In this document: in pieces, positions 17,899 to 26,477 of the stretch | How positions within the stretch are numbered: the first letter of the stretch is position 1 | Layout of the letters: each line of letters opens with the position of its first letter | Assembly (NCBI GenBank): GCA_017546805.1 | Contig: JAFYRT010000044.1 | Span: 1 to 46,586, forward strand | DNA from: Muribaculaceae bacterium | GTDB lineage: Bacteria > Bacteroidota > Bacteroidia > Bacteroidales > G3-4614 | Direction of reading: 5' to 3' | Length of the DNA: 46,586 nt | Position numbers and translations under genes: made by a program | The notes under the pieces: generated by a model | The model's database searches: none | What the model was told of the DNA's origin: nothing | The model's input: the letters and a program-made list of their open reading frames with translations, nothing else

Positions 17899-19026
17899 CT
17901 ACTTAATCACTTTTATTACTTCTGAATCTACTTTTACCATTATCACACCCTTAATGGTTGAAGGCAATGCTATTTGAGTAGATGTTGCACCATTTGCATT
18001 AACTGAAGTTATAACTTTACCCATTGCATCATAAACCACTACCGAATTTATGCCTTCTGCATTTTCAATATTCAACATTTCGTTTGATACAAATACTTTG
18101 GTGTTAGGAGTATCTGCAATACTCTCCTCAACTCCCTGAATGACAGATTCGGGGTTAACACCCTCTCCAAATACAAATGGTTGTATTTCAGTTCCTACAG
18201 ACAGGTTGCTACTTGTCAATATTTTATATATAGCAGATTTTACAGACCCATTATCTGCAAGCATAAAGCCATCAGCGTCAGTTGTGCATCCATCTTCAAA
18301 ATCCCAATATCCAAGCAATGACGCATCGTTTAATAATGGTGCTGTCATACTCTCAATAATCTCGGCTTGAGATAATGCTTTGTTGTAAAATTGTACTTTA
18401 TCAATATACGCATTCAGTGAAGAGCGATTATATGCCGGACCTCCTATCATAATTATATATTCATTATGCCATGCAAAAAGGTTTTTTGATGAAAAAAAAG
18501 ATTTGAATTTTAATATTAATTCTCCGTTTATATATAACTCCATTTCAGGTTTACTTGTATAGTAAGATTGGAATGTAACATAAACCCAATTATTCGGAAC
18601 AAAATGATATGTTTTTTCTCTGGTATAAGGAGTTGCTTGAGAAGCTCCATCTTCTCTCACACTTATTAATAACTCATTATCTTTCCAAACTTTTCCAAAA
18701 TCATCAACTCCATATTCTTGAATTGTTGAAAAAATATATCCCCAATCACACAAAGGATAACCTCCTCCTTTATTAAAAGCTGCATTATAATTCGGGTTTC
18801 TTATATTAATAAATTGCGTACCTCCTTCTGCATGATTTAGCTCTTTTATATTCACCCAAAAAGATAGAGTAAATGGTGATTTATTATTGAAATTTAGTTG
18901 GTCAGCTGGTATACCAAAGGCATATTCTTCTAAGTCAATACCTCGAGAGTTATTATCGTTTGCTCTAACTAAAGATAAGGATAATATAAGGGATAATATT
19001 ACAAAATAGAATTTATATTTTTTCAT
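17899..19026 (-). CDS. secreted LamG-like (concanavalin-type) protein with T9SS-type tail
   Basis: A 375-residue secreted protein. Residues 1-22 are a signal peptide ending LVRAN. Residues about 35-215 look like a LamG/jelly-roll lectin domain: FTLSFWVN, WVYVTFQSYY, MELYINGELILKF, AYIDKVQFYNKALSQAEI, then GYWDFEDG. The last ~65 residues (VFVSNEMLNIENAEG, VVVYDAMGKVI, TIKGVIMVKV) have the pattern of C-terminal sorting domains used by type IX secretion. Likely ligand class is carbohydrate, not proven. It follows dus by 27 bp on the same strand and may be read from the dus promoter. Confidence 0.75.
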   Translation of the reverse strand: MKKYKFYFVILSLILSLSLVRANDNNSRGIDLEEYAFGIPADQLNFNNKSPFTLSFWVNIKELNHAEGGTQFINIRNPNYNAAFNKGGGYPLCDWGYIFSTIQEYGVDDFGKVWKDNELLISVREDGASQATPYTREKTYHFVPNNWVYVTFQSYYTSKPEMELYINGELILKFKSFFSSKNLFAWHNEYIIMIGGPAYNRSSLNAYIDKVQFYNKALSQAEIIESMTAPLLNDASLLGYWDFEDGCTTDADGFMLADNGSVKSAIYKILTSSNLSVGTEIQPFVFGEGVNPESVIQGVEESIADTPNTKVFVSNEMLNIENAEGINSVVVYDAMGKVITSVNANGATSTQIALPSTIKGVIMVKVDSEVIKVIK

Positions 19027-19053
19027 GGCTACAATAGGCTATGTATAACAGTA

Positions 19054-19983
19054 TTAATAATTTGACAACGCAACGTTTACATTCATCATATATTTTTCTA
19101 TTGTTGAAGATTTAAGTATTGCCTTTTTCTCCTTCTTTATCATATCGGGGAGTAGGTATTCCCAATATGGTTTCATTTTGCTTAGGAATTGGGTATTCCC
19201 AAGCAGACGTGGAGATAACTCTTCATACATCTTATCGTGCATAGTACGAACGAGGGTCGCTTTCTCTTGATGTGTAAACTCTCTATCCTCTTTATACTCT
19301 ACCGCTAATGCGGGATTGGCAAGCAATCCTCGCCCCAACATCACTCCATCTAAGTTTGGGAAACGCTCTCCTATTTGCTTTATATCTGAAAGAGTTAATA
19401 TATCTCCATTGTATATTACAGGATGCTTGCACTCGCCATAAAATTCGGCAAACGCATCTATATCTACACTCTTTTTATATTGCTCTACGCCTAATCGTGA
19501 ATGCATTGTCACACTACACAACGGAGCATCATTCAGTATAGGCATCAACTCCCTCCACTCATCTTTACTCTCCCACCCCAATCGCATTTTTACCGAGAAC
19601 TTAATATCACTACACTTTTCAATCTCACGCATAAGAGCAGAAACCATATCGGGATATGGCAATATCCCAGCCCCTCGTTTACGTTTTGCCTGAAGTATGA
19701 ATGAACACCCCATATTTATATCCACTCTGTAGTATCCTTCGGTTCTTATTAATTCAAGAAGAGGTTGCATCTCATCGGGCGAGGATGCTATTATCTGTGG
19801 CACAAGAGATGATACTGTATTGTTTTTTCGTTCTACGTCTCGAATATCTTTTGAACGTATCTCGTTACGCTCGTAACGCAAAAAGGGTGTGTAGTAAGTA
19901 TCTACTCCACCAAATACCGAAGAGTGCAAGTTGCGCCATACTGCCTCGGTGTATCCTTGTAAGGGTGCTGAATATATTTTCAT
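19054..19983 (-). CDS. dus: tRNA-dihydrouridine synthase
   Basis: A 309-residue flavoenzyme that reduces uridine in tRNA D-loops. FMN-barrel signatures are SAPLQGYT at the start, VDINMGCSF with catalytic C93, KRGAGIL, FSVKMRLGW, VIYNGDI and DGVMLGRGLLANP. The residue after the catalytic Cys is Ser rather than the common Pro, and the usual HGRT segment is MHSRLG, as in divergent Bacteroidota Dus proteins. The start codon lies only five bases after the -7 box, so the mRNA is probably leaderless. Confidence 0.88.
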   Translation of the reverse strand: MKIYSAPLQGYTEAVWRNLHSSVFGGVDTYYTPFLRYERNEIRSKDIRDVERKNNTVSSLVPQIIASSPDEMQPLLELIRTEGYYRVDINMGCSFILQAKRKRGAGILPYPDMVSALMREIEKCSDIKFSVKMRLGWESKDEWRELMPILNDAPLCSVTMHSRLGVEQYKKSVDIDAFAEFYGECKHPVIYNGDILTLSDIKQIGERFPNLDGVMLGRGLLANPALAVEYKEDREFTHQEKATLVRTMHDKMYEELSPRLLGNTQFLSKMKPYWEYLLPDMIKKEKKAILKSSTIEKYMMNVNVALSNY

Positions 19984-19988
19984 AGTAG

Positions 19989-19996
19989 CAAAGATA
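19989..19996 (-). promoter_or_regulatory. -7 promoter box (TATCTTTG) for dus, implying a leaderless mRNA
   Basis: Minus strand TATCTTTG followed by CTACT and then the ATG. Since transcription starts about four to seven bases after this box, the transcript should begin at or within two bases of the start codon. Confidence 0.55.
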
Positions 19997-20016
19997 GGTT
20001 ATTTTTGAATATTTAG

Positions 20017-20024
20017 TAACTTTG
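20017..20024 (+). promoter_or_regulatory. -7 promoter box (TAACTTTG) for the kinase/MurU operon
   Basis: TAACTTTG fits TAnnTTTG and sits 22 bp before the ATG at 20047. The divergent dus box is only 20 bp away, so RNA polymerase bound at one is likely to exclude the other. Confidence 0.55.
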
Positions 20025-20046
20025 TAGAAACAACTTCTTACTTGAA

Positions 20047-21468
20047 ATGGAAATTTTAAAAGAGTTATATAAAACCGAGAGAGGCGAATATCCTAAAACC
20101 ATTACCAAATTATCAGGGGATGGTTCGAACAGATGTTATTACAGATTGTCTTCCGAAGATATTTCATATATTGGCGTTGCAGGTGTTTCAAAAGAAGAAA
20201 ACTCTGCTTTTATAACAATTGCAAATACTTTTAATGAGTGTGGTATTGATGCCCCCAAAATTATCGGGGTGAGCCAAGATATGATGCACTACATTCAAGA
20301 GGATTTGGGTGATGACTCGCTTTTTACCATTCTTAAAGAGAGCAGAGAGTGTGGAGTTTTTAGCGAAGATGATAGCGAAAAACTTTGCCGAGTTATGGGG
20401 TTGCTTGCCGATATTCAATTTAAGGTTGGCGAGAAGTTAAATTTTGATATTTGTTACCCTATTGCTGAATTTGACAAGACCTCTGTTTTTTGGGATTTGA
20501 ACTACTTTAAGTATTGTTTTTTAAAGAACACCAGCATTGAAATTGACGAACCTCGTTTGGAAGTGGAGTTTTCTATACTTTGCGACATACTTTTGGAGGA
20601 GAACGACAATACATTCTTATATAGGGATTTTCAGTCGCGTAACGTTATGTGGCATAACGACAAACCATATTTTATAGATTTTCAAGGTGGCAGACGCGGT
20701 CCTATATATTATGACGTGGCTTCGTTTGTTGGACAGACTCGAGCTAAATATAGCGAGGAGATATACAAAAAGATGATTGATGCATATTTGGAATCTCTAT
20801 CTAAATACAAATGTATTGACAAAGAGTGTTTTATTGAGCGATTAAACATATTCAGAGTTTTCCGTTTGCTACAAACTTTGGGCGCTTATGGATACAGAGG
20901 TTTGTTTGAACACAAAAAGGCTTTTATCGACCCAATTCCTTTAACTCTTGCCCAGCTATACAATTCATTAGAGAATTGCAACATTGAATTACCATACCTA
21001 AAAAGCACCATTAATGAGATTAAGGAGTTGCCTCGATTTAAAAGCGACGATTACAAAGGTCTGACAGTTGATATTATGAGCTTCTCATTCCACAGAGGTA
21101 TTCCTGACGACTATTCGGGCAATGGCGGTGGCTTTGTTTTTGATTGCAGAGCTATTCACAATCCGGGGAGATATGCAGAGTACAAAAAGCTTAATGGCAT
21201 GGATGCTCCCGTTATTGAGTTTTTGGAACGAGAAAGTAATATTGCCGAGTTTTTAGACAGCGCATACTATATGGTTGACAATATGGTCGACACATATATG
21301 AAACGTGGTTTTACCCATATTCAAATTTGTTGTGGATGCACAGGGGGGCAACACCGTTCGGTTTATAGCGCAGAGCATATTGCAAGGCATATTGCAGAGA
21401 AGTTTGGTGTTAGAGTTAATGTTAACCATATTATGTTGAACCGCTCATATACCATACAAGAGAGATGA
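20047..21468 (+). CDS. AmgK-like sugar kinase fused to a RapZ C-terminal domain
   Basis: A 473-residue fusion. Residues 1-310 are an aminoglycoside-phosphotransferase-fold kinase of the AmgK/COG3178 kind: SGDGSNRCYYRL near 23-34, catalytic loop LYRDFQSRNVMW (D194, N199), metal-binding DFQGGRRGPIYYDVASFVGQ from D211. AmgK phosphorylates the anomeric carbon of MurNAc or GlcNAc. Residues about 338-473 match the C-terminal domain of RapZ, including FSFHRGIPDDY, FDCRAIHNPGRY (366-376) and CGCTGGQHRSV (429-439), the loops that bind glucosamine-6-phosphate in E. coli RapZ. The N-terminal nucleotide-binding half of RapZ is absent and the basic RNA-binding tail is weak. The stop overlaps the next start (ATGA), coupling it to a MurU-like enzyme. 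I infer a recycling kinase with an amino-sugar sensor; this function is not shown. Confidence 0.85.
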   Translation: MEILKELYKTERGEYPKTITKLSGDGSNRCYYRLSSEDISYIGVAGVSKEENSAFITIANTFNECGIDAPKIIGVSQDMMHYIQEDLGDDSLFTILKESRECGVFSEDDSEKLCRVMGLLADIQFKVGEKLNFDICYPIAEFDKTSVFWDLNYFKYCFLKNTSIEIDEPRLEVEFSILCDILLEENDNTFLYRDFQSRNVMWHNDKPYFIDFQGGRRGPIYYDVASFVGQTRAKYSEEIYKKMIDAYLESLSKYKCIDKECFIERLNIFRVFRLLQTLGAYGYRGLFEHKKAFIDPIPLTLAQLYNSLENCNIELPYLKSTINEIKELPRFKSDDYKGLTVDIMSFSFHRGIPDDYSGNGGGFVFDCRAIHNPGRYAEYKKLNGMDAPVIEFLERESNIAEFLDSAYYMVDNMVDTYMKRGFTHIQICCGCTGGQHRSVYSAEHIARHIAEKFGVRVNVNHIMLNRSYTIQER

Positions 21469-22205
21469 ATGCTATTATCTTAGCGGCAGGACTTGGTACT
21501 CGTTTGCGACCCCTTACCGACAACACCCCAAAGGCTTTGGTTGAGATTGGTGGCAAGACAATGCTTGAATACCAAATTTTGAAACTTAAAAAGGCCGGAT
21601 TCAACAACATTGTTATAAACATACACTATTTTGGCGAGCAGATTATCGAGTTTCTTGAAAGGAACAACAACTTTGGTTTGAATATTAAAATTTCGGACGA
21701 AAGGGATTTGCTTTTAGATACAGGTGGAGGTATTGCAAAAGCGGGTAAATTGTTCGATAACGATACTCCAATTCTTGTTCATAACGTGGATATTTTTACA
21801 AATATAGACTTAAAGATGGTTTATGATGAAGGGGCAAAATACGACGTTATGCTCGTTACCGAAAAGCCTCGGTCAAACAGAGTCTTATATTTTAACAACA
21901 ATGTTTTGTGCGGTTGGAGAAACAAGAACACCGAAGAGACTATTTTAACCACACAGAAGTACTCGATAAACCCCAACGACGAACGTGCTTTTATGGGAAT
22001 ACATGTTTTGAACCCCAGAACAATAAATTTAATGAACAACTACAAAGAGGAATTCCCTCTTATACCATTCTATTTGAATGCTTCTAAAAACAGGGAGTTG
22101 AATATTGGTGAACTATTCTGCGGTAGCGACACTGTAAGAATTGATGCAGGAAAACCCGAGGTCCTTGATGCTTGTAAAGAGCTAATAGAAAAGTTCTATT
22201 TATAA
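21465..22205 (+). CDS. murU: MurU-like sugar-1-phosphate nucleotidyltransferase
   Basis: A 246-residue nucleotidyltransferase. The N-terminal signature LAAGLGTRLRPLTDNTPKAL binds NTP, followed by LDTGGGIAKAG and LVHNVDIFTN (metal Asp), as in MurU, the uridylyltransferase for MurNAc-alpha-1-phosphate. The short length without a left-handed helix tail excludes GlmU and favours MurU over full-length RmlA. It overlaps the kinase stop by four bases, reproducing the AmgK-MurU pair that returns MurNAc to UDP-MurNAc without passing through de novo MurA/MurB. Substrate assignment rests on this pairing, so a GlcNAc-1-P or other hexose-1-P role is possible. Confidence 0.78.
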   Translation: MNAIILAAGLGTRLRPLTDNTPKALVEIGGKTMLEYQILKLKKAGFNNIVINIHYFGEQIIEFLERNNNFGLNIKISDERDLLLDTGGGIAKAGKLFDNDTPILVHNVDIFTNIDLKMVYDEGAKYDVMLVTEKPRSNRVLYFNNNVLCGWRNKNTEETILTTQKYSINPNDERAFMGIHVLNPRTINLMNNYKEEFPLIPFYLNASKNRELNIGELFCGSDTVRIDAGKPEVLDACKELIEKFYL

Positions 22206-22230
22206 CATTGGATATATAACACAATAAAGA

Positions 22231-22395
22231 AGAGGGTGACCCAAAAGGAAAACGGGTCACCCTCTCTTGTCTAAGGGTTGAATAAAAAGAGCTATTTTTA
22301 GGCTTGCTAAGACTCCAAAACCGCAGTTTACTAATCGCAAATGAGGATTTTAGAGACAAGCATAACGACAAAAGTGCCTTTTTAGTCAGCCTCTT
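22231..22395 (+). repeat. 164-bp interspersed repeat, copy A
   Basis: Starts with a 12-bp stem (22231-22242 with 22254-22265) and contains a second imperfect hairpin anchored by CTCCAAAA (22313-22320). Compared with copies B and C this copy has changes that weaken the second hairpin. It lies between convergent murU and the BspA-like gene. Confidence 0.9.
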
Positions 22396-22416
22396 CTCTG
22401 CTTATTACACATTATA

Positions 22417-24993
22417 TCATAAAACAACCTTTACCACATCGTTATTTGCTTTAACAAGATATACTCCTTTAGGAAGATTGCCAACATCAAACGTATCATC
22501 TGCTGTTATGACGTGAGTTAATACAATAGCTCCTTTTAGGTTATATACTGTCACTTGGATTGGTTCTGATACTCCGCTTACAACAAGTGCTCCTCCGCTT
22601 ATAAATACATTTGGTTTTCCCTCTTTAAAACTATCCTCCACTCCGGTAAAATCGACCTCGATGAAGTTTGTAAATTGATTCCATTCTGCTGCTTGTTGAT
22701 ACAATGACAATGAACCCATTGGAATATATACAGGAATATCCCTTTTTGCCCATGTGAAATTACCATAATCCGCAACAGGAGGTTGAGAGGCGTAAGAGAT
22801 TATTTGTTGTATTTTGTTTGAGAGGAGTAATGCATTAGGTTCTAAAATCTCAACTGAAGGACCTATTTCAAGATGAGTAAGAGAATCACACAACACAAAT
22901 GCACCGTATCCTAACCTTTTTGTTGCATATGGTATTGATAAAGATTTTATTCTGATATTATAAAAAGCATACATTTCAATTGACTCTGTTGCCTTTGGTA
23001 TATTAACATCTGACAAAGAGGTACAATCATAAAATATTCTCTCAGGTATTACTTTTATTCCTTCAGATAATTTTACTTTCTTCAATGATGAACAAGAACA
23101 AAATATTCTCTCTCCCAAGGTTTTTATAGAATTTGGCATTTCTATACTTTCCAAAGCAGAGCACATATAAAAACAACTTTCGCCTATCTCTGTTAATCCG
23201 TCACATAGTTTTACTGTTTGCAGATTTTGACATTGATAGAATGCAAATTTTTGAAGGCTTGTAACACCTTCCGGTAATTCAAGTGCTTTTAATTTGTTAC
23301 AAGCATAAAATGCATATTCACCAACCTCTCCATTCAATTTTGAGATTGTAATATTTTCCAAATTTCCACATTCTGCAAATATTGCGTATGGTAATGATGT
23401 GTTTATATTTATATCAGCATCTGTTAATGAAGAACATTGTGCAAATGCATAATCGCCTATATAATTTATATTCTCCCCAAGAGATATACTTTTTAATGAA
23501 GACGCACTAAATGCATATTTCCCTATAGTATCTAAAGATGTTGGTAATACTACAGTCTCTATTGATGAACATTTAGAAAATACTCGATCTGCAATTTTTG
23601 TAACGCCTTCAGGTATTTCTATATTTGTTACCAACTGATTATTCAAATAGAAATTTTTAGAATATGTCAAAGGATTACTTCCTTCATTTACAATTTGCAT
23701 ATTACACCATTGTGCCAAATCTTTTATATACACTGCTTGTAATTGATTGGCATTTGCAAATGCAGAATTCAAGATTTTTTTAACACCTAATCCTATATGT
23801 AGTTCACTCAATGAGTCACAATTTGCAAATACATTCTCCTCTATCTCTGTAAGAGAATCTCCTATTACAACTGTTTTTAAACTCTTACAATAGTTAAATG
23901 CTTTATACCCTATTGATGTAACACTATTGGGGATAACAAGGTTTGATATTTTACTACAATCTTTAAAGGCTGATTCTCCAATTTTTTCCAACGTACTTGG
24001 AAACTCAACTCCTTTCAATTCAGAACATCCCAAGAATGCAGATGAGCCAATCTTTGTCAATCCTTCATTAAATGTAAATTCACTTAATGAAGAACAATAT
24101 GCAAAAGCAGTACTTGCCACCTCTGTTATTGTTGGCGACACATATATTTGTTTTAAAGATGTACAACTATTGAACAAATCTGTTGAAAAACGAGTAAGAT
24201 TTCCACTATAATTAATTGTTTGGAGTGATGTACATCCGTGAAATACTCCATCTTCAAAAGACTCAATCTCTCCAAAAGTTAAAGTTTGTAGTGAAGTACA
24301 CCCTTTAAATGCATTCTTATTTACTATTTTAACCGATGCAGGGATTGTTACGTTTTTTAATGCTTTGCTATTCGAAAATGCAGAACCCTCTATTGTAGTT
24401 ACAGAATCAGGGATAACTATTGTCTCCAATGAATTACAAACAGAAAACGCCCCTTCTGAAATTGACTTAAGTGAGTTACTTAAAACAACCTCTTTTAATG
24501 CTGAACATTTATTAAAGACATATGATCCCATGCTTATTACATTGTTCGGGATGTTTATGCTTTTTAATAAAGGCATAGATGAAAATGCTTTGCTCACTAT
24601 ATACTTTACGGATGTAGGTATTATTATATTTTCAACCGAATCGCATTCAGCAAAAGCAGAAGAGCCAATTCTTGTTATGGAGTTAGGCATATTTACCACT
24701 TTTAAATAGTCATTGTCTTTAAATGCGTCGGATGAAATTTCTGTTACATCATATTCCTTTCCTTGATATGTAACTTTCTCAGGTATATTTATTTCGCCTT
24801 CATATGAGGCATATGAATTATAACTACGAAAGGTTACTCCTACCGCTTTACCATTGGATGATGATAGTATTTTATAGTAAATCCATTTTCCATCACTATT
24901 TTGCACTGCAAAATCATGTGCTTTAACTGCACCAACAAAGAAGATTATCATAGATATGAAAATCTTGATTTTTAAGAAGTAAGAGTGTTTCAT
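22417..24993 (-). CDS. BspA-like leucine-rich-repeat surface protein with T9SS-type tail
   Basis: An 858-residue secreted protein: signal peptide in residues 1-25 (ends AVKAH), then more than twenty 23-residue LRR_5 (BspA/Treponema-type) repeats with the pattern FxxCxSLxxIxIPxSVTxIGxxAF, and a C-terminal domain of about 70 residues (VFISGGALVVSGV, VTVYNLKGAIV, PKGVYLVKANNDVVKVV) typical of type IX secretion. BspA-family proteins bind host matrix, other bacteria or glycans. The repeats are broken near residue 435 by AQWCNMQIVNEGSNPLTYSK, a segment also common in this family. The promoter has an eight-base G tract next to it, so expression may be phase-variable. Confidence 0.88.
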   Translation of the reverse strand: MKHSYFLKIKIFISMIIFFVGAVKAHDFAVQNSDGKWIYYKILSSSNGKAVGVTFRSYNSYASYEGEINIPEKVTYQGKEYDVTEISSDAFKDNDYLKVVNMPNSITRIGSSAFAECDSVENIIIPTSVKYIVSKAFSSMPLLKSINIPNNVISMGSYVFNKCSALKEVVLSNSLKSISEGAFSVCNSLETIVIPDSVTTIEGSAFSNSKALKNVTIPASVKIVNKNAFKGCTSLQTLTFGEIESFEDGVFHGCTSLQTINYSGNLTRFSTDLFNSCTSLKQIYVSPTITEVASTAFAYCSSLSEFTFNEGLTKIGSSAFLGCSELKGVEFPSTLEKIGESAFKDCSKISNLVIPNSVTSIGYKAFNYCKSLKTVVIGDSLTEIEENVFANCDSLSELHIGLGVKKILNSAFANANQLQAVYIKDLAQWCNMQIVNEGSNPLTYSKNFYLNNQLVTNIEIPEGVTKIADRVFSKCSSIETVVLPTSLDTIGKYAFSASSLKSISLGENINYIGDYAFAQCSSLTDADININTSLPYAIFAECGNLENITISKLNGEVGEYAFYACNKLKALELPEGVTSLQKFAFYQCQNLQTVKLCDGLTEIGESCFYMCSALESIEMPNSIKTLGERIFCSCSSLKKVKLSEGIKVIPERIFYDCTSLSDVNIPKATESIEMYAFYNIRIKSLSIPYATKRLGYGAFVLCDSLTHLEIGPSVEILEPNALLLSNKIQQIISYASQPPVADYGNFTWAKRDIPVYIPMGSLSLYQQAAEWNQFTNFIEVDFTGVEDSFKEGKPNVFISGGALVVSGVSEPIQVTVYNLKGAIVLTHVITADDTFDVGNLPKGVYLVKANNDVVKVVL

Positions 24994-25061
24994 ATCAATT
25001 TAAATTTATAGGTTAATAATTTTTTTTCATAAAGAGTAAAGTTGTTTATACTCTCATTCGC

Positions 25062-25069
25062 AAATTTAT
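25062..25069 (-). promoter_or_regulatory. -7 promoter box (TAAATTTG) for the BspA-like gene
   Basis: TAAATTTG on the minus strand, with a possible -33 TTG at 25090-25088 (18-bp spacing). The leader is about 65 nt. Confidence 0.5.
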
Positions 25070-25099
25070 AAAATATTTTTAATTACACAATCACTTTCA

Positions 25100-25107
25100 C
25101 CCCCCCC
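25100..25107 (-). repeat. eight-base G homopolymer upstream of the BspA-like promoter
   Basis: On the minus strand GGGGGGGG lies 30 bp upstream of the -7 box and about 9 bp upstream of the candidate -33. Such G tracts stand out in this AT-rich genome and are prone to slipped-strand length changes. Confidence 0.6.
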
Positions 25108-25165
25108 AGTGTTAATATTTGTTAACACAATAAAAACATACTGATTTTTAAATAATTAAAAATAA

Positions 25166-25209
25166 AAAAGTAGCCAGAATTATCATTAAATTTAATTCTT
25201 GCTACTTTT
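25166..25209 (-). terminator. strong intrinsic terminator for the tsaD-M48-cinA operon
   Basis: AAAAGTAGC (25166-25174) pairs with GCTACTTTT (25201-25209), and AGAATTA/TAATTCT continues the stem after one mismatch. On the minus strand TTTTTTATTTTT follows. Confidence 0.85.
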
Positions 25210-25233
25210 CTTAAAGTATTGATATAAAAAACT

Positions 25234-26475
25234 TTACTCTTTTATGAATTTTATCATATTAAAGAGAGCCAAATCGATAAAACGCTCTATATTTCGCGCC
25301 CTACTTGCCGATGGTATTGTTACCAGCAACGAATGAGTCTTTCCTTTACAATATAAGCCTATAGCTATTGTTCCAACAGGCTTTTGTTTACTGCCTCCCG
25401 TTGGTCCTGCTATTCCCGAAGTGGCAATTGCACAATCGGTTTTCATCTTCTCTGCTACTCCTTTTGCCATCTGCTCCACAACTTGAGTACTTACCACTCC
25501 ATACTCCTTTATGATCTCCTCATCTACTGACAGCAAATTTATTTTTATACTGTTGTCATAAGCTACCACCGACCCCATAAAGTTTGCCGATGCTCCAGAG
25601 ATTGATGTTATCTTTGACGCCACCCCTCCCCCTGTGCAACTTTCTGCTGTTGATATGGTGTAATTTCTCTCTTGCAACTCTTTTAAAAGAATCTCTTCGA
25701 GTGTTGCATCATCGTAACTTATAATATTCTCTTTTAGCAACTCATCCAATTTACGTGTTGCTTCATACATATCGCAATAGAGGGCATCGCTATCTGTTCC
25801 TCGCGCCGTAAGTCTCAGCCTTATTATGTTTGGTTTTGGCAGGTATGCCAATTTTATTGTTGATGGCAATGATGCTTCATAATCGGTAAGATAGATTGCC
25901 AATTTTGACTCGGTAAACCCTGTGACTATTCGTGTTGAGTGAAAAATCCTGTCATCGGTTGCACATCGCTCAAACATTGGCAGGACAGAATCGTCGATAA
26001 GCTTTTGCAACTCATATGGTACCCCAGGCAACGATATTAGGATTTTGCCTTCTCGCTTAAACATCATTCCTGGTGCTGTTCCTACTACATTAGGCAAGAC
26101 CTTACAACAATCGGGAACCATTGCTTGAGAACGTGTCAAATGATTCATCTCTTTTCCCAATTTCGCAAAGAGAGCATCGTTATTATCCTGCGTTGCTTGA
26201 GAAAAAACCATTTTTCCACCAAATATTTTACACAGAGTGATTTTTGTGATATCGTCATTGGTTGGACCTAATCCACCTGTTACAATTACCGCATCTGCTC
26301 GTTGCATAGACTCCTCTACGGCAGATATTATCTCCTCCTCTCGGTCGCGAATAACAGTGGTACGCATTACCTCTACTCCAACAGGATTCAACTTGCGAGC
26401 AATATATCCCGAGTTGGTGTCGGTGACCTGACCTATCAACAATTCATCTCCTATGACGATTATCTCACACTTCAT
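25234..26475 (-). CDS. cinA: CinA-family protein (nicotinamide-nucleotide amidase)
   Basis: A 413-residue two-domain CinA. The N-terminal MoCF-like domain starts IIVIGDELLIGQVTDTNSGY and has VTGGLGPTNDDITK; the C-terminal domain has the STAESCTGG active site and SGIAGPTGGSKQKPVGT, associated with NMN deamidation in pyridine-nucleotide recycling. It begins two bases after the M48 stop, as the last gene of the tsaD operon. In Bacteroides, as I recall, cinA is usually followed directly by rpmB; here an eight-kb block separates them. Confidence 0.95.
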   Translation of the reverse strand: MKCEIIVIGDELLIGQVTDTNSGYIARKLNPVGVEVMRTTVIRDREEEIISAVEESMQRADAVIVTGGLGPTNDDITKITLCKIFGGKMVFSQATQDNNDALFAKLGKEMNHLTRSQAMVPDCCKVLPNVVGTAPGMMFKREGKILISLPGVPYELQKLIDDSVLPMFERCATDDRIFHSTRIVTGFTESKLAIYLTDYEASLPSTIKLAYLPKPNIIRLRLTARGTDSDALYCDMYEATRKLDELLKENIISYDDATLEEILLKELQERNYTISTAESCTGGGVASKITSISGASANFMGSVVAYDNSIKINLLSVDEEIIKEYGVVSTQVVEQMAKGVAEKMKTDCAIATSGIAGPTGGSKQKPVGTIAIGLYCKGKTHSLLVTIPSASRARNIERFIDLALFNMIKFIKE

Positions 26476-26477
26476 AT

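Noticed and set aside
22417-24993. Tandem repeat DNA array or CRISPR
   Set aside because: The periodicity is that of 23-residue leucine-rich repeats within one long frame; DNA units are degenerate and no spacers exist.
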